Shown here: piece by piece, positions 42,870 to 51,840 of the stretch | Layout: each line of letters starts with the position of its first letter | Position numbering within the stretch: position 1 is the first letter of the stretch | Origin: Methanofollis fontis | GTDB taxonomy: Archaea > Halobacteriota > Methanomicrobia > Methanomicrobiales > Methanofollaceae | Reading direction: 5' to 3' | NCBI RefSeq assembly: GCF_004297185.1 | Contig: NZ_PGCL01000002.1 | Span: 372,001-436,000, forward strand | DNA: 64,000 nt | Translations under genes and position numbers: made by a program | Notes under the pieces: generated by a model | What the model was told of the DNA's origin: nothing | Databases searched by the model: none | Seen by the model: the letters and a program-made list of their open reading frames with translations, nothing else

Positions 42870-43429
42870 CGTGCCGTAAAGACCCGGTATTTCACCTCAG
42901 GGTCTTCGAGTTCTTCGAGCACCCGCCCCACGATCAGCTTCACCGGACTGGGGAGGGATTTGATCCGCTGAGAAATATCCTCAAAGCTCTCAAATGGCTT
43001 TTTCTGTCGCTCTTCAAGGAGCTCCCACATCAATTTCTTCCCGATGCCGGGCAGGAGATGAAACGTGTGGAGTTTTGGCGTGATCGATACCGCCCTGTTG
43101 AAAAAATCCACATACCGTCCCTCATTCTCACGGACCACCGACTCGATCGCAAAGGGCAGTTCGAGGCGAGCGGTGTTGGTCAGTTCGGCATAGCCGATCC
43201 GGCGTTTCACCCGCTCGATCTGATCCCGCTCGTTGTCCCCGATATAGACGGTGTCGTGGATCTGAATATCGGCGTTCTTCTTCGGGATCAGTTCAAGCAG
43301 CTTGAACTGGTCCCTGCCAACCGCCTGCACAACAGGCTCGCGCTTGAAGACGGGCTTCGGGTCATCGGCGCGACCCTTGAGAAGCACATCCACCACTACC
43401 GCGTAGATCTCCTTTTTCTCGACCTTCAT
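42866..43429 (-). CDS. DUF655 family RNA/DNA-binding protein
   Basis: 187 residues. The N-terminus is a small beta-barrel-like domain (YAVVVDVLLKGRADDPKP; IHDTVYIGDNERDQIERVKRRI). The C-terminal half has helix-hairpin-helix features (LHLLPGIGKKLMWELLEERQKKPF). The archaeal DUF655 family is conserved between rpoF and ksgA, as here, which suggests a role in RNA binding during ribosome assembly or transcription, not proven. Confidence 0.92.
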   Translation of the reverse strand: MKVEKKEIYAVVVDVLLKGRADDPKPVFKREPVVQAVGRDQFKLLELIPKKNADIQIHDTVYIGDNERDQIERVKRRIGYAELTNTARLELPFAIESVVRENEGRYVDFFNRAVSITPKLHTFHLLPGIGKKLMWELLEERQKKPFESFEDISQRIKSLPSPVKLIVGRVLEELEDPEVKYRVFTAR

Positions 43430-43439
43430 CTCAAACCCC

Positions 43440-43790
43440 TCAGAGGTGAGTGATCACCAGCTCAAGAATAACATCGAGTTCCTCGCCGGTGAGCGTATAG
43501 CGCTCCTTGGCGTAGATCGCCCTGAGTTCGTCCCTTGACTGGGGCATGATGTTGGCGATCCGGAACGCGATGTCGGGTTTCATCTTTTCCAAGGTGAGGA
43601 GTTCGTCCACGAGGGCTCGGGACTGTGAGGGAGTGGTCTTTGAGAGCTGATTGGCATGCTCAATGCTCTGTCGGAGTTCGTAGGACATCTCCTGCTCAGC
43701 CCCGTGGCGCTGTGCCTCGACCTGTGCGAGGTGCTCCTTCATTTCCGGAAGGGTGATCCTCTCCTCGCTGATGACTCCTTTTACCTTCAT
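43440..43790 (-). CDS. rpoF: DNA-directed RNA polymerase subunit Rpo4 (RpoF)
   Basis: 116 residues, the Rpb4 homologue that pairs with Rpo7 to form the polymerase stalk. The HRDC-like C-terminal part is recognisable (SRALVDELLTLEKMKPDIAFRIANIMPQSRDELRAIYAKERYTLTGEELDVILE). The N-terminus VISEERITLPEMKEHLAQ is typical. The ATG at 43790 gives the expected MKVKGVISEE; an ATG nine bases earlier is possible. Its position after rpl21e is the standard archaeal order. Confidence 0.93.
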   Translation of the reverse strand: MKVKGVISEERITLPEMKEHLAQVEAQRHGAEQEMSYELRQSIEHANQLSKTTPSQSRALVDELLTLEKMKPDIAFRIANIMPQSRDELRAIYAKERYTLTGEELDVILELVITHL

Positions 43791-43810
43791 GCCAATCACT
43801 CGGTTGAGAA

Positions 43811-44104
43811 TTATACTCTCTGAGGTTTTAGATGTTGTGGTCTTGAGATTACGACTTTCGTGGCGTTTCCATCCGGAATTTCAACAAGCCAGGCGCGGCC
43901 GCGCTGGCCGACGACTGTACCGGTCTTTCCGTGGAACCGCCTGTGCGGCATGCCCTTCTGGACACTCGGCTCGCAGACGATATGGACTCTCTGCCCCATT
44001 TCGAAGGTCCGGATGGCAGCCGTTACCGGCAGAATGCCGCGGCGCCTGAGATCCTTCTTGAACTTATAGCGTGTTTTTTTCCGTGGACCGTTATGATGAG
44101 CCAT
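43811..44104 (-). CDS. rpl21e: Ribosomal protein eL21
   Basis: 97 residues of a large-subunit protein shared with eukaryotes. It starts MAHHNGPRKKTRYKFKKDLRRRG and contains KGMPHRRFHGKTGTVVGQRGRAW, the eL21 signature. The ATG at 44104 overlaps the pus10 3' end by 14 bases. Secure. Confidence 0.97.
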   Translation of the reverse strand: MAHHNGPRKKTRYKFKKDLRRRGILPVTAAIRTFEMGQRVHIVCEPSVQKGMPHRRFHGKTGTVVGQRGRAWLVEIPDGNATKVVISRPQHLKPQRV

Positions 44105-45341
44105 CGCAATCACCACTTTCTGGTTCTTCTACCAGCACTACATCGAGGCTGGTTACATGAGCGTCTATGCCCAGGATCTCCGTTAGGCTCGGACTGGTCC
44201 GGCCGCCGTCGCCAGATATCAGCTCTTTGATATAGAGACCGGCCTCACCGACGACATCGATGACGAACCTGCCGTCCTGCATCCCGGGGGACCGGATGTC
44301 TATCACCCTGCGTTTCCTGATCCGATCGGCCCGCCGGTGTGCAACCCGTTGCGGGGTGCGCTGGTTGATTGTCTCACCATTCAGGCGGGTCAGTGCAGAT
44401 TGGAGTACATCCAGGGAGATCTCTCCGTCGACCTCAACGAGAATCCTGTATTTTTTATGCGCTTTGTTCGATTTAAGCGTTTCCACCTCGGCGTGGGAAC
44501 TCCAGCCCTGGAGAATCACCCCGACGCGTCCCTCGGCCGCGGCATTGATCGCCGCCTCGAGGTCGGCAAGATCGACCTGGCGTCGGGTCGGTCTGACCAT
44601 CTCCATTACAAAGGGCCGTCCGCTCCCGAGCATCCGTGCGTCGATATCCTCCCGTCCCGCACCATGGAGGACGGCAGTTTCAGCACCAAAGGCCTCAACC
44701 GCCGGCCCTCCGATCAGTTCCTCAACCGAATCTGCATACATCTTGCCGGTGAAGTTGCAGCGTTCACACCCCTTCCCCCGGCAGACACGGCAGTCCCAGT
44801 GGGTCTGCGGGATCCCCCGCTCATATTTCAGGTAGCGCCCCCTGAAATACACCGGATTGATCTCGATCTCCACCCGCTCCTCGGCAAGGTTCAGGACGGC
44901 CACGACGTCGGGACGCCTGAAATCAACACTCTTGCCGGTGAGAGCAGAGACCGCCTTGCCGACCTCCCGGTTCATCTCGGACTTGATCGGTTCGGGATCG
45001 GCAAGGGAAAGGTCGCTCCAGACCATCTCCTCGGACTCGGCCACCAGAGGCGGGACGCGCGTCCCCACCAGAAAGGTGGCAAAATCCACACCATCCAGCG
45101 CCTCACAGACCCGCCTCGCCCAGAGGTCGATCGAATCAAAGATCCGGTTGCAGATCCAGCACTCATCCGGTTCTCCGGCAAAGGGTTCATTCTGTGCGAG
45201 TGCGTACGCCGTCCTGACCGCCAGCCCGCGCTCTGCATTACTCAGCCCGAATGAGCGTTTCCCAAAGAAACGCCCCAGGCAGTGGTCACAGACAGGACCA
45301 TACTCGAGTATCGCACCCACCGTTCTGATCAGATCTTCCAT
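44091..45341 (-). CDS. pus10: tRNA pseudouridine synthase Pus10
   Basis: Forms pseudouridine at positions 54 and 55 of archaeal tRNAs. The 416 residues have an N-terminal THUMP-like part with zinc-binding cysteines (CDHCLGRFF; CWICNRIFD; CRVCRGKGCERCNFTGKMY) and a C-terminal catalytic domain. Catalytic Asp is in the GREDIDARMLGSGRPFVMEM region. It overlaps trmY by 13 bases. TrmY methylates the same pseudouridine-54, so the two genes form a consecutive modification pair. Confidence 0.96.
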   Translation of the reverse strand: MEDLIRTVGAILEYGPVCDHCLGRFFGKRSFGLSNAERGLAVRTAYALAQNEPFAGEPDECWICNRIFDSIDLWARRVCEALDGVDFATFLVGTRVPPLVAESEEMVWSDLSLADPEPIKSEMNREVGKAVSALTGKSVDFRRPDVVAVLNLAEERVEIEINPVYFRGRYLKYERGIPQTHWDCRVCRGKGCERCNFTGKMYADSVEELIGGPAVEAFGAETAVLHGAGREDIDARMLGSGRPFVMEMVRPTRRQVDLADLEAAINAAAEGRVGVILQGWSSHAEVETLKSNKAHKKYRILVEVDGEISLDVLQSALTRLNGETINQRTPQRVAHRRADRIRKRRVIDIRSPGMQDGRFVIDVVGEAGLYIKELISGDGGRTSPSLTEILGIDAHVTSLDVVLVEEPESGDCDGSS

Positions 45342-45907
45342 CCGCTCTTTCTCCTGTCACATTCATTATGCAGCACCGTAATCGCCTGATCCGCATGGAG
45401 GATACATGGACCAAGCGAGTATGCCGGCAGAGCCTCAAGCGCCTCCGCCTCCCCGGCAGTGAAATCCAGATGGTCGGAGAGGAGGAACGTGCCGGGGAGA
45501 TCCCCCACACTGCGCACATCATGCCCGTCCTCATGGAGAACGGCGCATCCGCCCTCTTCGATCACCCGTTCAAGCCCCCCTTTCCTGACAGCGACACCGG
45601 GCGTCGACTCCCTGAACACCACACCACACGGGAGGGCGAGGGCCTTTTTGATCAGACCCGCAATGTTTCGTTCGTCGGGGCTGAGGTTTCGCATCGTCTT
45701 CCCTGAAAACCTGATGGTCAGCGGCGCCTTCTCGCCGCCACACAGAATAAGCCAGCACTCAGTGTCCTCCCTCATCCCGTGGGACAGACAGAGGGAGGCG
45801 GAGACGCACCGGCAGAGTTCGTCCATCCTGCCGGCGCCGGGAAGATTGTTGAGGGAAAAAGCGGGATCGGTGGTGGCGCGATGGCCAATCACGACAAACC
45901 GTCTCAT
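45329..45907 (-). CDS. trmY: tRNA (pseudouridine-54-N1)-methyltransferase TrmY
   Basis: SPOUT-class methyltransferase converting pseudouridine-54 to N1-methylpseudouridine in archaeal tRNAs. The 192 residues start RRFVVIGHRATTDPAFSLNNLPGAGRMD, diagnostic for the family, with LSPDERNIAGLIKKAL and the cofactor-knot region LGDLPGTFLLSDHLDFTAGE-like (here SVGDLPGTFLLSDHL). Its ATG directly abuts the srp54 stop and its end overlaps pus10, coupling it to the enzyme that makes its substrate. Confidence 0.95.
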   Translation of the reverse strand: MRRFVVIGHRATTDPAFSLNNLPGAGRMDELCRCVSASLCLSHGMREDTECWLILCGGEKAPLTIRFSGKTMRNLSPDERNIAGLIKKALALPCGVVFRESTPGVAVRKGGLERVIEEGGCAVLHEDGHDVRSVGDLPGTFLLSDHLDFTAGEAEALEALPAYSLGPCILHADQAITVLHNECDRRKSGWKI

Positions 45908-47224
45908 CTACTGCATCTTCCCGAACCGTTTCATCATGCGCTGCATGGAAAACTTGCTGCCCCGCATCCCCTTCAGGGCCCGCTGCATGATCTTGTAGTA
46001 CTTGAGGAGCTCGCGCACGTCCTCCGGGCTGACACCGGCGCCCCGGGAGATACGCTGGACGCGCGAGCCTGATATCATCTGCGGGTCGTCCAGTTCGGCG
46101 GGCGTCATCGAGTCCATGATCACCTTATACCGGTCCATCTTGGTGGAGGTGACGTCATAGGCATCGTCCGGGATCTGCACCCCTCCGAGCGGCAGCATGG
46201 ACATCACCTGCTTGAGGGGGCCCATCCGGTTCACCGCCTCCAGCTGTTTGTACATGTCCCTGAGGGTGAACTTCCCCCTGAGCAGGGCATTGACATCCAT
46301 CTCCTCCTCTGCGATGACCTCCTCGGCCCGTTCGGCAAGGGCCTTCAGGTCGCCCATACCAAGGAGGCGGGAGATAAAGCCGTCCGGGTCGAACCGTTCA
46401 AGATCGTCGATCGTCTCGCCGGCCCCGATGAACACAATACCGCTCTTCGTCTCCGAGACGGCCGAGAGGGCGCCGCCACCCTTGGCGGTGCCGTCCATCT
46501 TCGTGATCAGAACGCCGTCGATTCCGATCGCCTCGTTGAACCGTTTCGCCTGTTCGGCCGCCTGCTGGCCAAGGGCAGCGTCGATGACAAGCCAGCGGTG
46601 ATCAGGCTGTGCGATCTCGTTGATATTGACGATCTCCTCGATCAGCTCATCCTCAAGGGCATGCCGACCCTGGGTATCAATGATCACAACCTCGGTCGCC
46701 TCGAAGCGCTTCATCCCTTCCCGGACAATCAGGAGGGCATCCTTCTCCTCGGGGTTTCCGAAGATCGGGACGTCCACCTTCGCACAGAGAGTTGAGAGCT
46801 GCTTGTAGGCGCCGGGCCGGAAGGTATCGGCACAGATCACACCGACTTTCAACCCCTTGCGCTTGAAGTATCGGGCGAGTTTCCCGGTCGTCGTGGTCTT
46901 GCCGCTCCCCTGCAGACCGGCCATCAGGATCGTCTGCGGGGCGAGGTCCACCTTGCCGGCACCACCCATCAGGGCGACAAGTTCCTGATAGACGATCCTG
47001 AGCACATGCTCCCTGACACCCATCCCCTTCGGCGGTTCTTCCTCAAGCGACCGCTGTTTGATCGACTGGGAGAGGTTCATCACGAGCTTGACGTTAACAT
47101 CGGCCTGCAGAAGCGCACGCTGGAGACTCCGCACCAGCTCGTCAACCGCCGCCCGGTCGATGACCGTCTTGCCGGCAATCTTCTTCAGGGCATCCTTGAG
47201 GGAGGTGCTGAGGCTGTCTAGCAT
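45908..47224 (-). CDS. srp54: Signal recognition particle subunit SRP54
   Basis: GTPase that recognises signal sequences together with 7S RNA and hands ribosomes to FtsY. The 438 residues are a normal N-G-M layout: N domain (1-95), G1 [12 protein letters not shown] (104-115), [13 protein letters not shown]4 [11 protein letters not shown], and a Met-rich M domain ([11 protein letters not shown]... [12 protein letters not shown]). The G3 motif is DTQGRH (183-188) instead of the usual DTAGRH. It follows ftsY by four bases. Confidence 0.97.
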   Translation of the reverse strand: MLDSLSTSLKDALKKIAGKTVIDRAAVDELVRSLQRALLQADVNVKLVMNLSQSIKQRSLEEEPPKGMGVREHVLRIVYQELVALMGGAGKVDLAPQTILMAGLQGSGKTTTTGKLARYFKRKGLKVGVICADTFRPGAYKQLSTLCAKVDVPIFGNPEEKDALLIVREGMKRFEATEVVIIDTQGRHALEDELIEEIVNINEIAQPDHRWLVIDAALGQQAAEQAKRFNEAIGIDGVLITKMDGTAKGGGALSAVSETKSGIVFIGAGETIDDLERFDPDGFISRLLGMGDLKALAERAEEVIAEEEMDVNALLRGKFTLRDMYKQLEAVNRMGPLKQVMSMLPLGGVQIPDDAYDVTSTKMDRYKVIMDSMTPAELDDPQMISGSRVQRISRGAGVSPEDVRELLKYYKIMQRALKGMRGSKFSMQRMMKRFGKMQ

Positions 47225-47227
47225 GGA

Positions 47228-48337
47228 TCAGGCCTCCGCACCGAGCAGTTCATCGACGACCGCTGCCGGTCTGAAAGGCACGATGTCATCATACCCCTGT
47301 CCGGTACCCAGGAATACGATCGGTTTTCCAATCGACTGGGCGATGGAGATGGCAGCGCCGCCCCGCGGGTCCATATCCGCCTTCGTCAGCATCACGGCAT
47401 CGGTTCCGACGAGATCATTGAAGTCTCGGGCCCGCACGACCGCATCGTTGCCGGCAACCGCCTCATCCACATAGACAATGAGATCCGGCTTCATCACCCG
47501 GCGGATCTTCTCCAGCTGGTTCATCAGGTTCTTCCGGTTGTGGAACCGGCCGGCTGTATCGGCGAGCACAACATCGATGCCATGCCCTTTGGCGTACTCA
47601 ACAGTGTCAAAAAGGACTGCCGCCGGATCTGAACCCTCTTTATGCTGGATCACCTTGATGCCGAGACGCCGTGCATGCTCATCGATCTGGTCGATGGCGC
47701 CTGCACGGAAGGTATCCCCTGCCCCGAGCACCACCGAAAAGCCGTTCTCTCTGAGATAGTGCCCCATCTTTGCAATGGACGTCGTCTTTCCGGTCCCGTT
47801 CACGCCGGTGACCAGAATCCTGACCGGTCGTTCGTGATTCCGGATATAGGTGACGAGATCGAATCCCTCACCGAGGACCCGGAGAAGCGAACGCCGGAGC
47901 GCCAGAGCAACAACATTGTCCACCGACGTTCCGATCTTGCGATGGCTTCCGACCAGTTCCTCTTTCATATACGCAAGGATGGCATCAGACACATCGAGGG
48001 CGACATCATTCTCAAGAAGGACCATCTGGAGCTCGGTGAGCGGTTCCTCGATATCCTTCTCCGAGATGACAAGCTCGCGTTCAATTACCAGACTCCTGAC
48101 TCGCGAGATAAAAGATTCAGGCGTCTTCCCGACCTCTGGTGCAGGCGGTTCAGGAACCACTTCCGGAACCCTGACCGCCCCTTCCCTGATCGGTTTTTCT
48201 TCGGGAACACTTTCAGGGGCCGTTTTCACCGGCTCCCCGGGAGATTCGGCAACGACCTCCGGCCCTGCCGCCTCGGTGATCGAGTGCCCGAATTTCTGCT
48301 GGATATTCTTCAGTTTGTTTTTGAGGCCATCAAACAT
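47228..48337 (-). CDS. ftsY: Signal recognition particle receptor FtsY
   Basis: SRP receptor GTPase at the membrane. The 369 residues have a Pro/Glu-rich acidic N-terminal A region (about 25-75), an N domain, and a G domain with G1 TGVNGTGKTTS, AGDTFRAGAIDQ, ADTAGRFHNRKNLMNQL and TKADMDPRGGA. Complete. Directly upstream of srp54, pairing receptor and particle in one operon. Confidence 0.97.
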   Translation of the reverse strand: MFDGLKNKLKNIQQKFGHSITEAAGPEVVAESPGEPVKTAPESVPEEKPIREGAVRVPEVVPEPPAPEVGKTPESFISRVRSLVIERELVISEKDIEEPLTELQMVLLENDVALDVSDAILAYMKEELVGSHRKIGTSVDNVVALALRRSLLRVLGEGFDLVTYIRNHERPVRILVTGVNGTGKTTSIAKMGHYLRENGFSVVLGAGDTFRAGAIDQIDEHARRLGIKVIQHKEGSDPAAVLFDTVEYAKGHGIDVVLADTAGRFHNRKNLMNQLEKIRRVMKPDLIVYVDEAVAGNDAVVRARDFNDLVGTDAVMLTKADMDPRGGAAISIAQSIGKPIVFLGTGQGYDDIVPFRPAAVVDELLGAEA

Positions 48338-48342
48338 GGCGA

Positions 48343-48771
48343 TTACCGTCCGGGGACCTGGCTGCGGTATGCGGCATCGAGCCGGGCGGCAATCTCATTC
48401 ATCTGCCCCCGGATCCTCTCGATAGTCTCGGATAGTTTCTTTTCAGAGGCTTCAAGCTCGCGAGCCCGGTCTTCAAGGAACGAGACCGCTTCCGCATTTG
48501 TGCGACCAACCGTGACGCCCGCCCCGATGGCGACGAGCACCGAATCGGGGTCTGGCACCTGAACCTGCACGCTCACGCCTCCACCAAGCGGAAGAAGCAC
48601 AGTCCCACCCTGTGCCGCACCCAGGGACTGGAGCGACTCGATGGAGGCAAGCGACTCAAGCCTCTGCTGTTCCAGCATCTCCAGCTGCCTGGAAAGAACC
48701 TCGGCCTGCTGTCCATATTCATTCAGGTAATACTGGAGCGACTGGAGCTCCCGGGGGTCGGCCTCATCCAT
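48343..48771 (-). CDS. pfdA: Prefoldin alpha subunit
   Basis: 142 residues, a jellyfish-shaped chaperone subunit with two long coiled-coil helices (ELQSLQYYLNEYGQQAEVLSRQLEMLEQQR and the C-terminal EDRARELEASEKKLSETIERI) flanking the beta-hairpin GGTVLLPLGGGVSVQVQVPDPDSV. The ATG at 48771 is preferred, with AGGTGAG seven bases ahead; a GTG 12 bases further upstream is also open. Follows the LX gene. Confidence 0.95.
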   Translation of the reverse strand: MDEADPRELQSLQYYLNEYGQQAEVLSRQLEMLEQQRLESLASIESLQSLGAAQGGTVLLPLGGGVSVQVQVPDPDSVLVAIGAGVTVGRTNAEAVSFLEDRARELEASEKKLSETIERIRGQMNEIAARLDAAYRSQVPGR

Positions 48772-48775
48772 GCGA

Positions 48776-48964
48776 TTACTCACCTACTACCGTAACGCCC
48801 TTAATTGAGATATAACTTCTCTTCAGGCGGTGTTTGCTGCCGATATCGGTGTAAACCCATTCTCGTGCAAGCCCCTCATTCGATGCCACGATGATCTTGG
48901 TGAAAGGCTGCCACACACCGCCCATCTGGAAGGCGCCCGTTACTTCATACTTCTGATTCTCCAT
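48776..48964 (-). CDS. rplX: Ribosomal protein LX (eL20/L18a)
   Basis: 62 residues of the archaeal LX protein: KYEVTGAFQMGGVWQPFTKIIVASNEGLAREWVYTDIGSKHRLKR, matching the family closely. Start at the ATG at 48964, giving MENQKYEVTG. It sits between aif6 and pfdA, the usual archaeal order. Confidence 0.95.
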   Translation of the reverse strand: MENQKYEVTGAFQMGGVWQPFTKIIVASNEGLAREWVYTDIGSKHRLKRSYISIKGVTVVGE

Positions 48965-48969
48965 TGCAC

Positions 48970-49635
48970 TCACTCCGGAAAGCCAAATACTTCCTCAATC
49001 CGTCCCAGCTCAAAACCGGTCGTCTCTATCCCGGCAAGGTATCCCTTGCTGTTTGCGAGCACGCCTGTACCGACAAGACTGCCGCCCATATTCACCGTAC
49101 CGGCCCCGATCACAAGATCTCCGGCGCACCCGGCAAGGCGTTCAATCTCGGCATCACTGCTCCGGGCATGGATGAGAACTCCCCGGTTTGTGGCGGCAGC
49201 GGCCATCCCGACGGTCTTGATACCGCCAAACGATAGTCTCCGCACCGGCACACCGAGGAATGTTCCGATCTCCTCTGCCAGATCGATCGGCATGTCAGGA
49301 TGGACACCGGCAAATACATCATTTGCAAGGATCACATTCCCGGCAGCATTCATCGAGGACGAGAGCGTCATCACCTCACCAAATTCCCCGAGTACAGCGA
49401 GTTCCTGCTCGGAGGCGAGACCACTCACCACCATGCCGTTTGAATTGCCGGCAAGGAGGGACCCGATGATCGATGATCCCTGGATCGTCGTCCGCACAAC
49501 CTCGACGTCGAGCGTATCAGCTATGGCAGAGACAAATTCTGCCGGAGCATCGGGGGGGACAACGGCAAACTCCTCAAAGACCCGCGCGAACACGCCGATA
49601 TGAGGATTTGCAGCAAATTCGATCGTTCTCTTCAT
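48970..49635 (-). CDS. eif6: Translation initiation factor aIF6
   Basis: 221 residues; binds the large subunit and prevents premature joining. Five-fold repeats of the family are seen, including [40 protein letters not shown] and [25 protein letters not shown]. The ATG at 49635 follows GAGGAGTGA, and the rpl31e stop sits two bases before it. Secure. Confidence 0.97.
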   Translation of the reverse strand: MKRTIEFAANPHIGVFARVFEEFAVVPPDAPAEFVSAIADTLDVEVVRTTIQGSSIIGSLLAGNSNGMVVSGLASEQELAVLGEFGEVMTLSSSMNAAGNVILANDVFAGVHPDMPIDLAEEIGTFLGVPVRRLSFGGIKTVGMAAAATNRGVLIHARSSDAEIERLAGCAGDLVIGAGTVNMGGSLVGTGVLANSKGYLAGIETTGFELGRIEEVFGFPE

Positions 49636-49636
49636 T

Positions 49637-49900
49637 TCACTCCTCAGCGAGTTCGGCCTGGACCTGTCCGTCCTCAAACTTCATGGCACGGACCCTGATA
49701 TGCGACGGAGGCTTCTTGCTGCCCCGCTCCCAGACCTTCTCGTTGATGCTGCTGTCGAGTTTAATCTCCTCGCTCTTCATGTGGCGTGCCAGGTACGCCC
49801 TGATATCCTTCACCGCAACGTTGCAGCGCTTCCACCGGGGAGCGCGCCGTGCATTGCGGAGGGGGACAACATAGATCTGCTCTTTCAGAACCTCTACCAT
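49637..49900 (-). CDS. rpl31e: Ribosomal protein eL31
   Basis: 87 residues. Signature [46 protein letters not shown] matches eL31, a large-subunit protein near the tunnel exit. Starts four bases after the rpl39e stop. Secure. Confidence 0.96.
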   Translation of the reverse strand: MVEVLKEQIYVVPLRNARRAPRWKRCNVAVKDIRAYLARHMKSEEIKLDSSINEKVWERGSKKPPSHIRVRAMKFEDGQVQAELAEE

Positions 49901-49904
49901 CGCT

Positions 49905-50057
49905 CTACACCTTCAGCGTGCTTCTTCTCCACATGCGCCTCTTCGGGTGGGATGCCACCTTGCGCTTCGTCCGAATCATCACCCATGCAGGAACGCGGCG
50001 GTTCTGCATGCATGCCTTTGCCAGCCGGATTTTCCGGCCCTTTGTCAGCTTGCTCAT
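49905..50057 (-). CDS. rpl39e: Ribosomal protein eL39
   Basis: 50 residues, translated by hand from the ATG at 50057: [19 protein letters not shown] at the start and [15 protein letters not shown] at the end, diagnostic of eL39, which lines the peptide exit tunnel. Very basic, as expected. It lies between the PP-loop gene and rpl31e, in the conserved L39e-L31e-aIF6 order of archaea. Confidence 0.96.
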   Translation of the reverse strand: MSKLTKGRKIRLAKACMQNRRVPAWVMIRTKRKVASHPKRRMWRRSTLKV

Positions 50058-50072
50058 GATTATCACCACTAT

Positions 50073-50663
50073 TCAGGAGCCAAATGCACCCGTCACCAGG
50101 GACTGTTCATGGTGGTCGGGAAAAAGCCCCTGCACCTGACATCCCCGCCGGCGGACGGCGGTCCTGATCTCCGACTCATAATCCCCGTTTTCGATCAAAC
50201 CGGACTCACCACAGGTGAAGACGAGGTGGCGCCCGGCAAGCCGGTCCACCTCTGCCTTGCCATAGCCCAGAAGGGGGCGGACATACGAACATCCGAACCG
50301 GTCAGCGATGCTCAGCACATCGCCCTTCGTCAGCATCGGCACGCGGTCGTTGAGTCTGGTGCCGTCACCCACAACGGCGTATTCTCCGGCGAGAGTCTCG
50401 ACCGCCCGCCGGTGAACCATTGTTATGGCATCGTTCGGATATCCGGAGGCGATCACCATCGATACGGCCTCTTCGAGTAGTTCGTTACCGAACGATCGCT
50501 TTTTCCAGGGGAGGTCGAGCACATGCGCTGCCGCTTCGACCGACGGCACCTCACGAGCGGGATCAAAGACAAACGTCGTGAGTTCGACCTCATAGTCGCG
50601 GGCAAGCATGACCGCAGCAAGGGCGCTGTCTTTCCCTCCGGAAAAAAGCAGACCGGCCTTCAT
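50073..50663 (-). CDS. PP-loop ATP pyrophosphatase family protein
   Basis: 196 residues. The N-terminus has the PP-loop LLFSGGKDSALAAVML, seen in enzymes that adenylate their substrate (tRNA thiolation, ExsB-like or NAD synthase-like proteins). Later segments include VIASGYPNDAITMVHRRAV, VVGDGTRLNDRVPMLTK, and LVFTCGESGLIENGDY. Archaeal members in this place between PDCD5 and L39e have no reported reaction that I know of. A base-modifying role on RNA would fit the neighbours but is inference. Starts one base after the pdcd5 stop. Confidence 0.8.
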   Translation of the reverse strand: MKAGLLFSGGKDSALAAVMLARDYEVELTTFVFDPAREVPSVEAAAHVLDLPWKKRSFGNELLEEAVSMVIASGYPNDAITMVHRRAVETLAGEYAVVGDGTRLNDRVPMLTKGDVLSIADRFGCSYVRPLLGYGKAEVDRLAGRHLVFTCGESGLIENGDYESEIRTAVRRRGCQVQGLFPDHHEQSLVTGAFGS

Positions 50664-51002
50664 CTACTTCCTGGTTATACGAAAATCTTTTTTCTTCGGG
50701 GCGACCTGACGGAGCAGCTGTTTCAACTGCTCATCGGTGATCTTCTGCCGGACACGGCCGCTCTGGGCAAGCATTATCAGCTGCTGCTCGATGGCACGTG
50801 CAAAATCCGGTTTTGTGAGTTTGATCGTATTCAGTCGCTCCCGTGCTTCCGGTTCCAGGATCTGCATGAGTACGAGCTGCATCTCCGACTCTGCCCGTTT
50901 CTGACGTTCCAGCTCCTCCTGCATTGTCTGTTCGTCCATCGACTGCCGCTGGAGCTGCTCCATCCGTTTCCGTCTGAGTTCAGAGATTTCATCGTCACCC
51001 AT
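50664..51002 (-). CDS. PDCD5-related DNA-binding protein
   Basis: 112 residues of the TFAR19/PDCD5 family: a charged N-terminal helix ([33 protein letters not shown]) and a three-helix core ([36 protein letters not shown]). Archaeal members bind DNA in vitro. It follows rps19e, as in most archaea. The function in the cell is not settled. Confidence 0.95.
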   Translation of the reverse strand: MGDDEISELRRKRMEQLQRQSMDEQTMQEELERQKRAESEMQLVLMQILEPEARERLNTIKLTKPDFARAIEQQLIMLAQSGRVRQKITDEQLKQLLRQVAPKKKDFRITRK

Positions 51003-51017
51003 CAGTATCCCTCACAT

Positions 51018-51467
51018 TCAGTAGCGCTCAAGTCCGGGGACTGCCTCGGCAGCGGCCCCTCTCAGTCTGTGCGCGGCGGCATCCATGAATGCCCGCCCCT
51101 GTGCGGAGACCTGACGGCCTGCGCCGACCTTTTCTACCAGACCGGCCTCTTCAAGCTGCTGCAGCGCCTTTCTCAGGATTGAACCGCTTCCCTTCTTGAA
51201 CCGGTTCGGGTTCGAGCCTCGGTCGCGCGGTCCGCCATATGCAGACCTCAGTCTCTCCACGCCGACCGGACCGTCGGTGTAGAGGCGACGGAGGATGGCA
51301 GCCGCACGGACATACCACCAGTCCGGATCTTCAGGGGGCATTTCCTTGTGGATCCCGGTCTTTGCAAAGGCCGCCCATTCGGGGGGCTGAATCGCAGGGA
51401 GCTCCTTTAATTCGCTGGCCACCTGCGGGATCAGCATCTCTGCCGGGATATCATATACAGTTGTCAT
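51018..51467 (-). CDS. rps19e: Ribosomal protein eS19
   Basis: 149 residues. Signatures PPEWAAFAKTGIHKEMPPEDPDWWYVRAAAILRRLY and GSNPNRFKKGSGSILRKALQQLEEAGLVEKV identify eS19, a small-subunit head protein. First gene of a translation operon; GTGAGGT stands seven bases before the ATG and a TATA box lies upstream. Confidence 0.97.
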   Translation of the reverse strand: MTTVYDIPAEMLIPQVASELKELPAIQPPEWAAFAKTGIHKEMPPEDPDWWYVRAAAILRRLYTDGPVGVERLRSAYGGPRDRGSNPNRFKKGSGSILRKALQQLEEAGLVEKVGAGRQVSAQGRAFMDAAAHRLRGAAAEAVPGLERY

Positions 51468-51481
51468 TGGTTAACCTCACT

Positions 51482-51536
51482 GTAACGATCGATGTTACCA
51501 GTCTTTATCTATTTGACATGGTGGTTTTTATATATT
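51482..51536 (-). promoter_or_regulatory. Promoter and leader of the rps19e operon
   Basis: On the minus strand, atatataaaa at 51524-51536 is a strong TATA box, so transcription should begin near 51505 with a leader of about 38 nt. In that leader, GTAAC-seven bases-GTTAC (51482-51498) forms an inverted repeat that could be an operator or a small hairpin. Confidence 0.55.
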
Positions 51537-51605
51537 TCGAGGGGCAAAACCGGGCGTTTTTCCGGCACGGGGACAGAATATCTGGGATGAAAAGAGGAGA
51601 AGGGA

Positions 51606-51815
51606 TCAGGCTTTCCGTATCCCCGACCCGCGTTCGGCAAGGACCATCGTCCGTCCCCTCACCCCCACCAGATCAGCACCCGCCTGACGGGCGACCTCGG
51701 CGGGATCGATCTCCGTACTCCTGAGCCACTTGATCTTCACGTATTTTCTCTTCTTCAGCTGGAGCCTGATCTCCTCGATCATCGTTTCTGTAGCGCCGCG
51801 CTTACCGACCCACAC
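51606..51815 (-). CDS. YhbY/CRM-domain RNA-binding protein
   Basis: 69 residues with the CRM-domain GxxG-type loop VGKRGATETMIEEIRLQL and KYVKIKWLRS. YhbY-like proteins bind ribosomal RNA precursors. The frame given starts at a GTG, but the family's preceding strand (LFQELRPT) is encoded directly upstream in the same frame and no ATG, GTG or TTG is available before the next stop. The true start may therefore be a non-standard codon such as CTG, or the N-terminus is shifted. It is 25 bases after rnp4. Confidence 0.85.
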   Translation of the reverse strand: MWVGKRGATETMIEEIRLQLKKRKYVKIKWLRSTEIDPAEVARQAGADLVGVRGRTMVLAERGSGIRKA

Positions 51816-51840
51816 GGTCGGCCTGAGTTCCTGAAACAGG

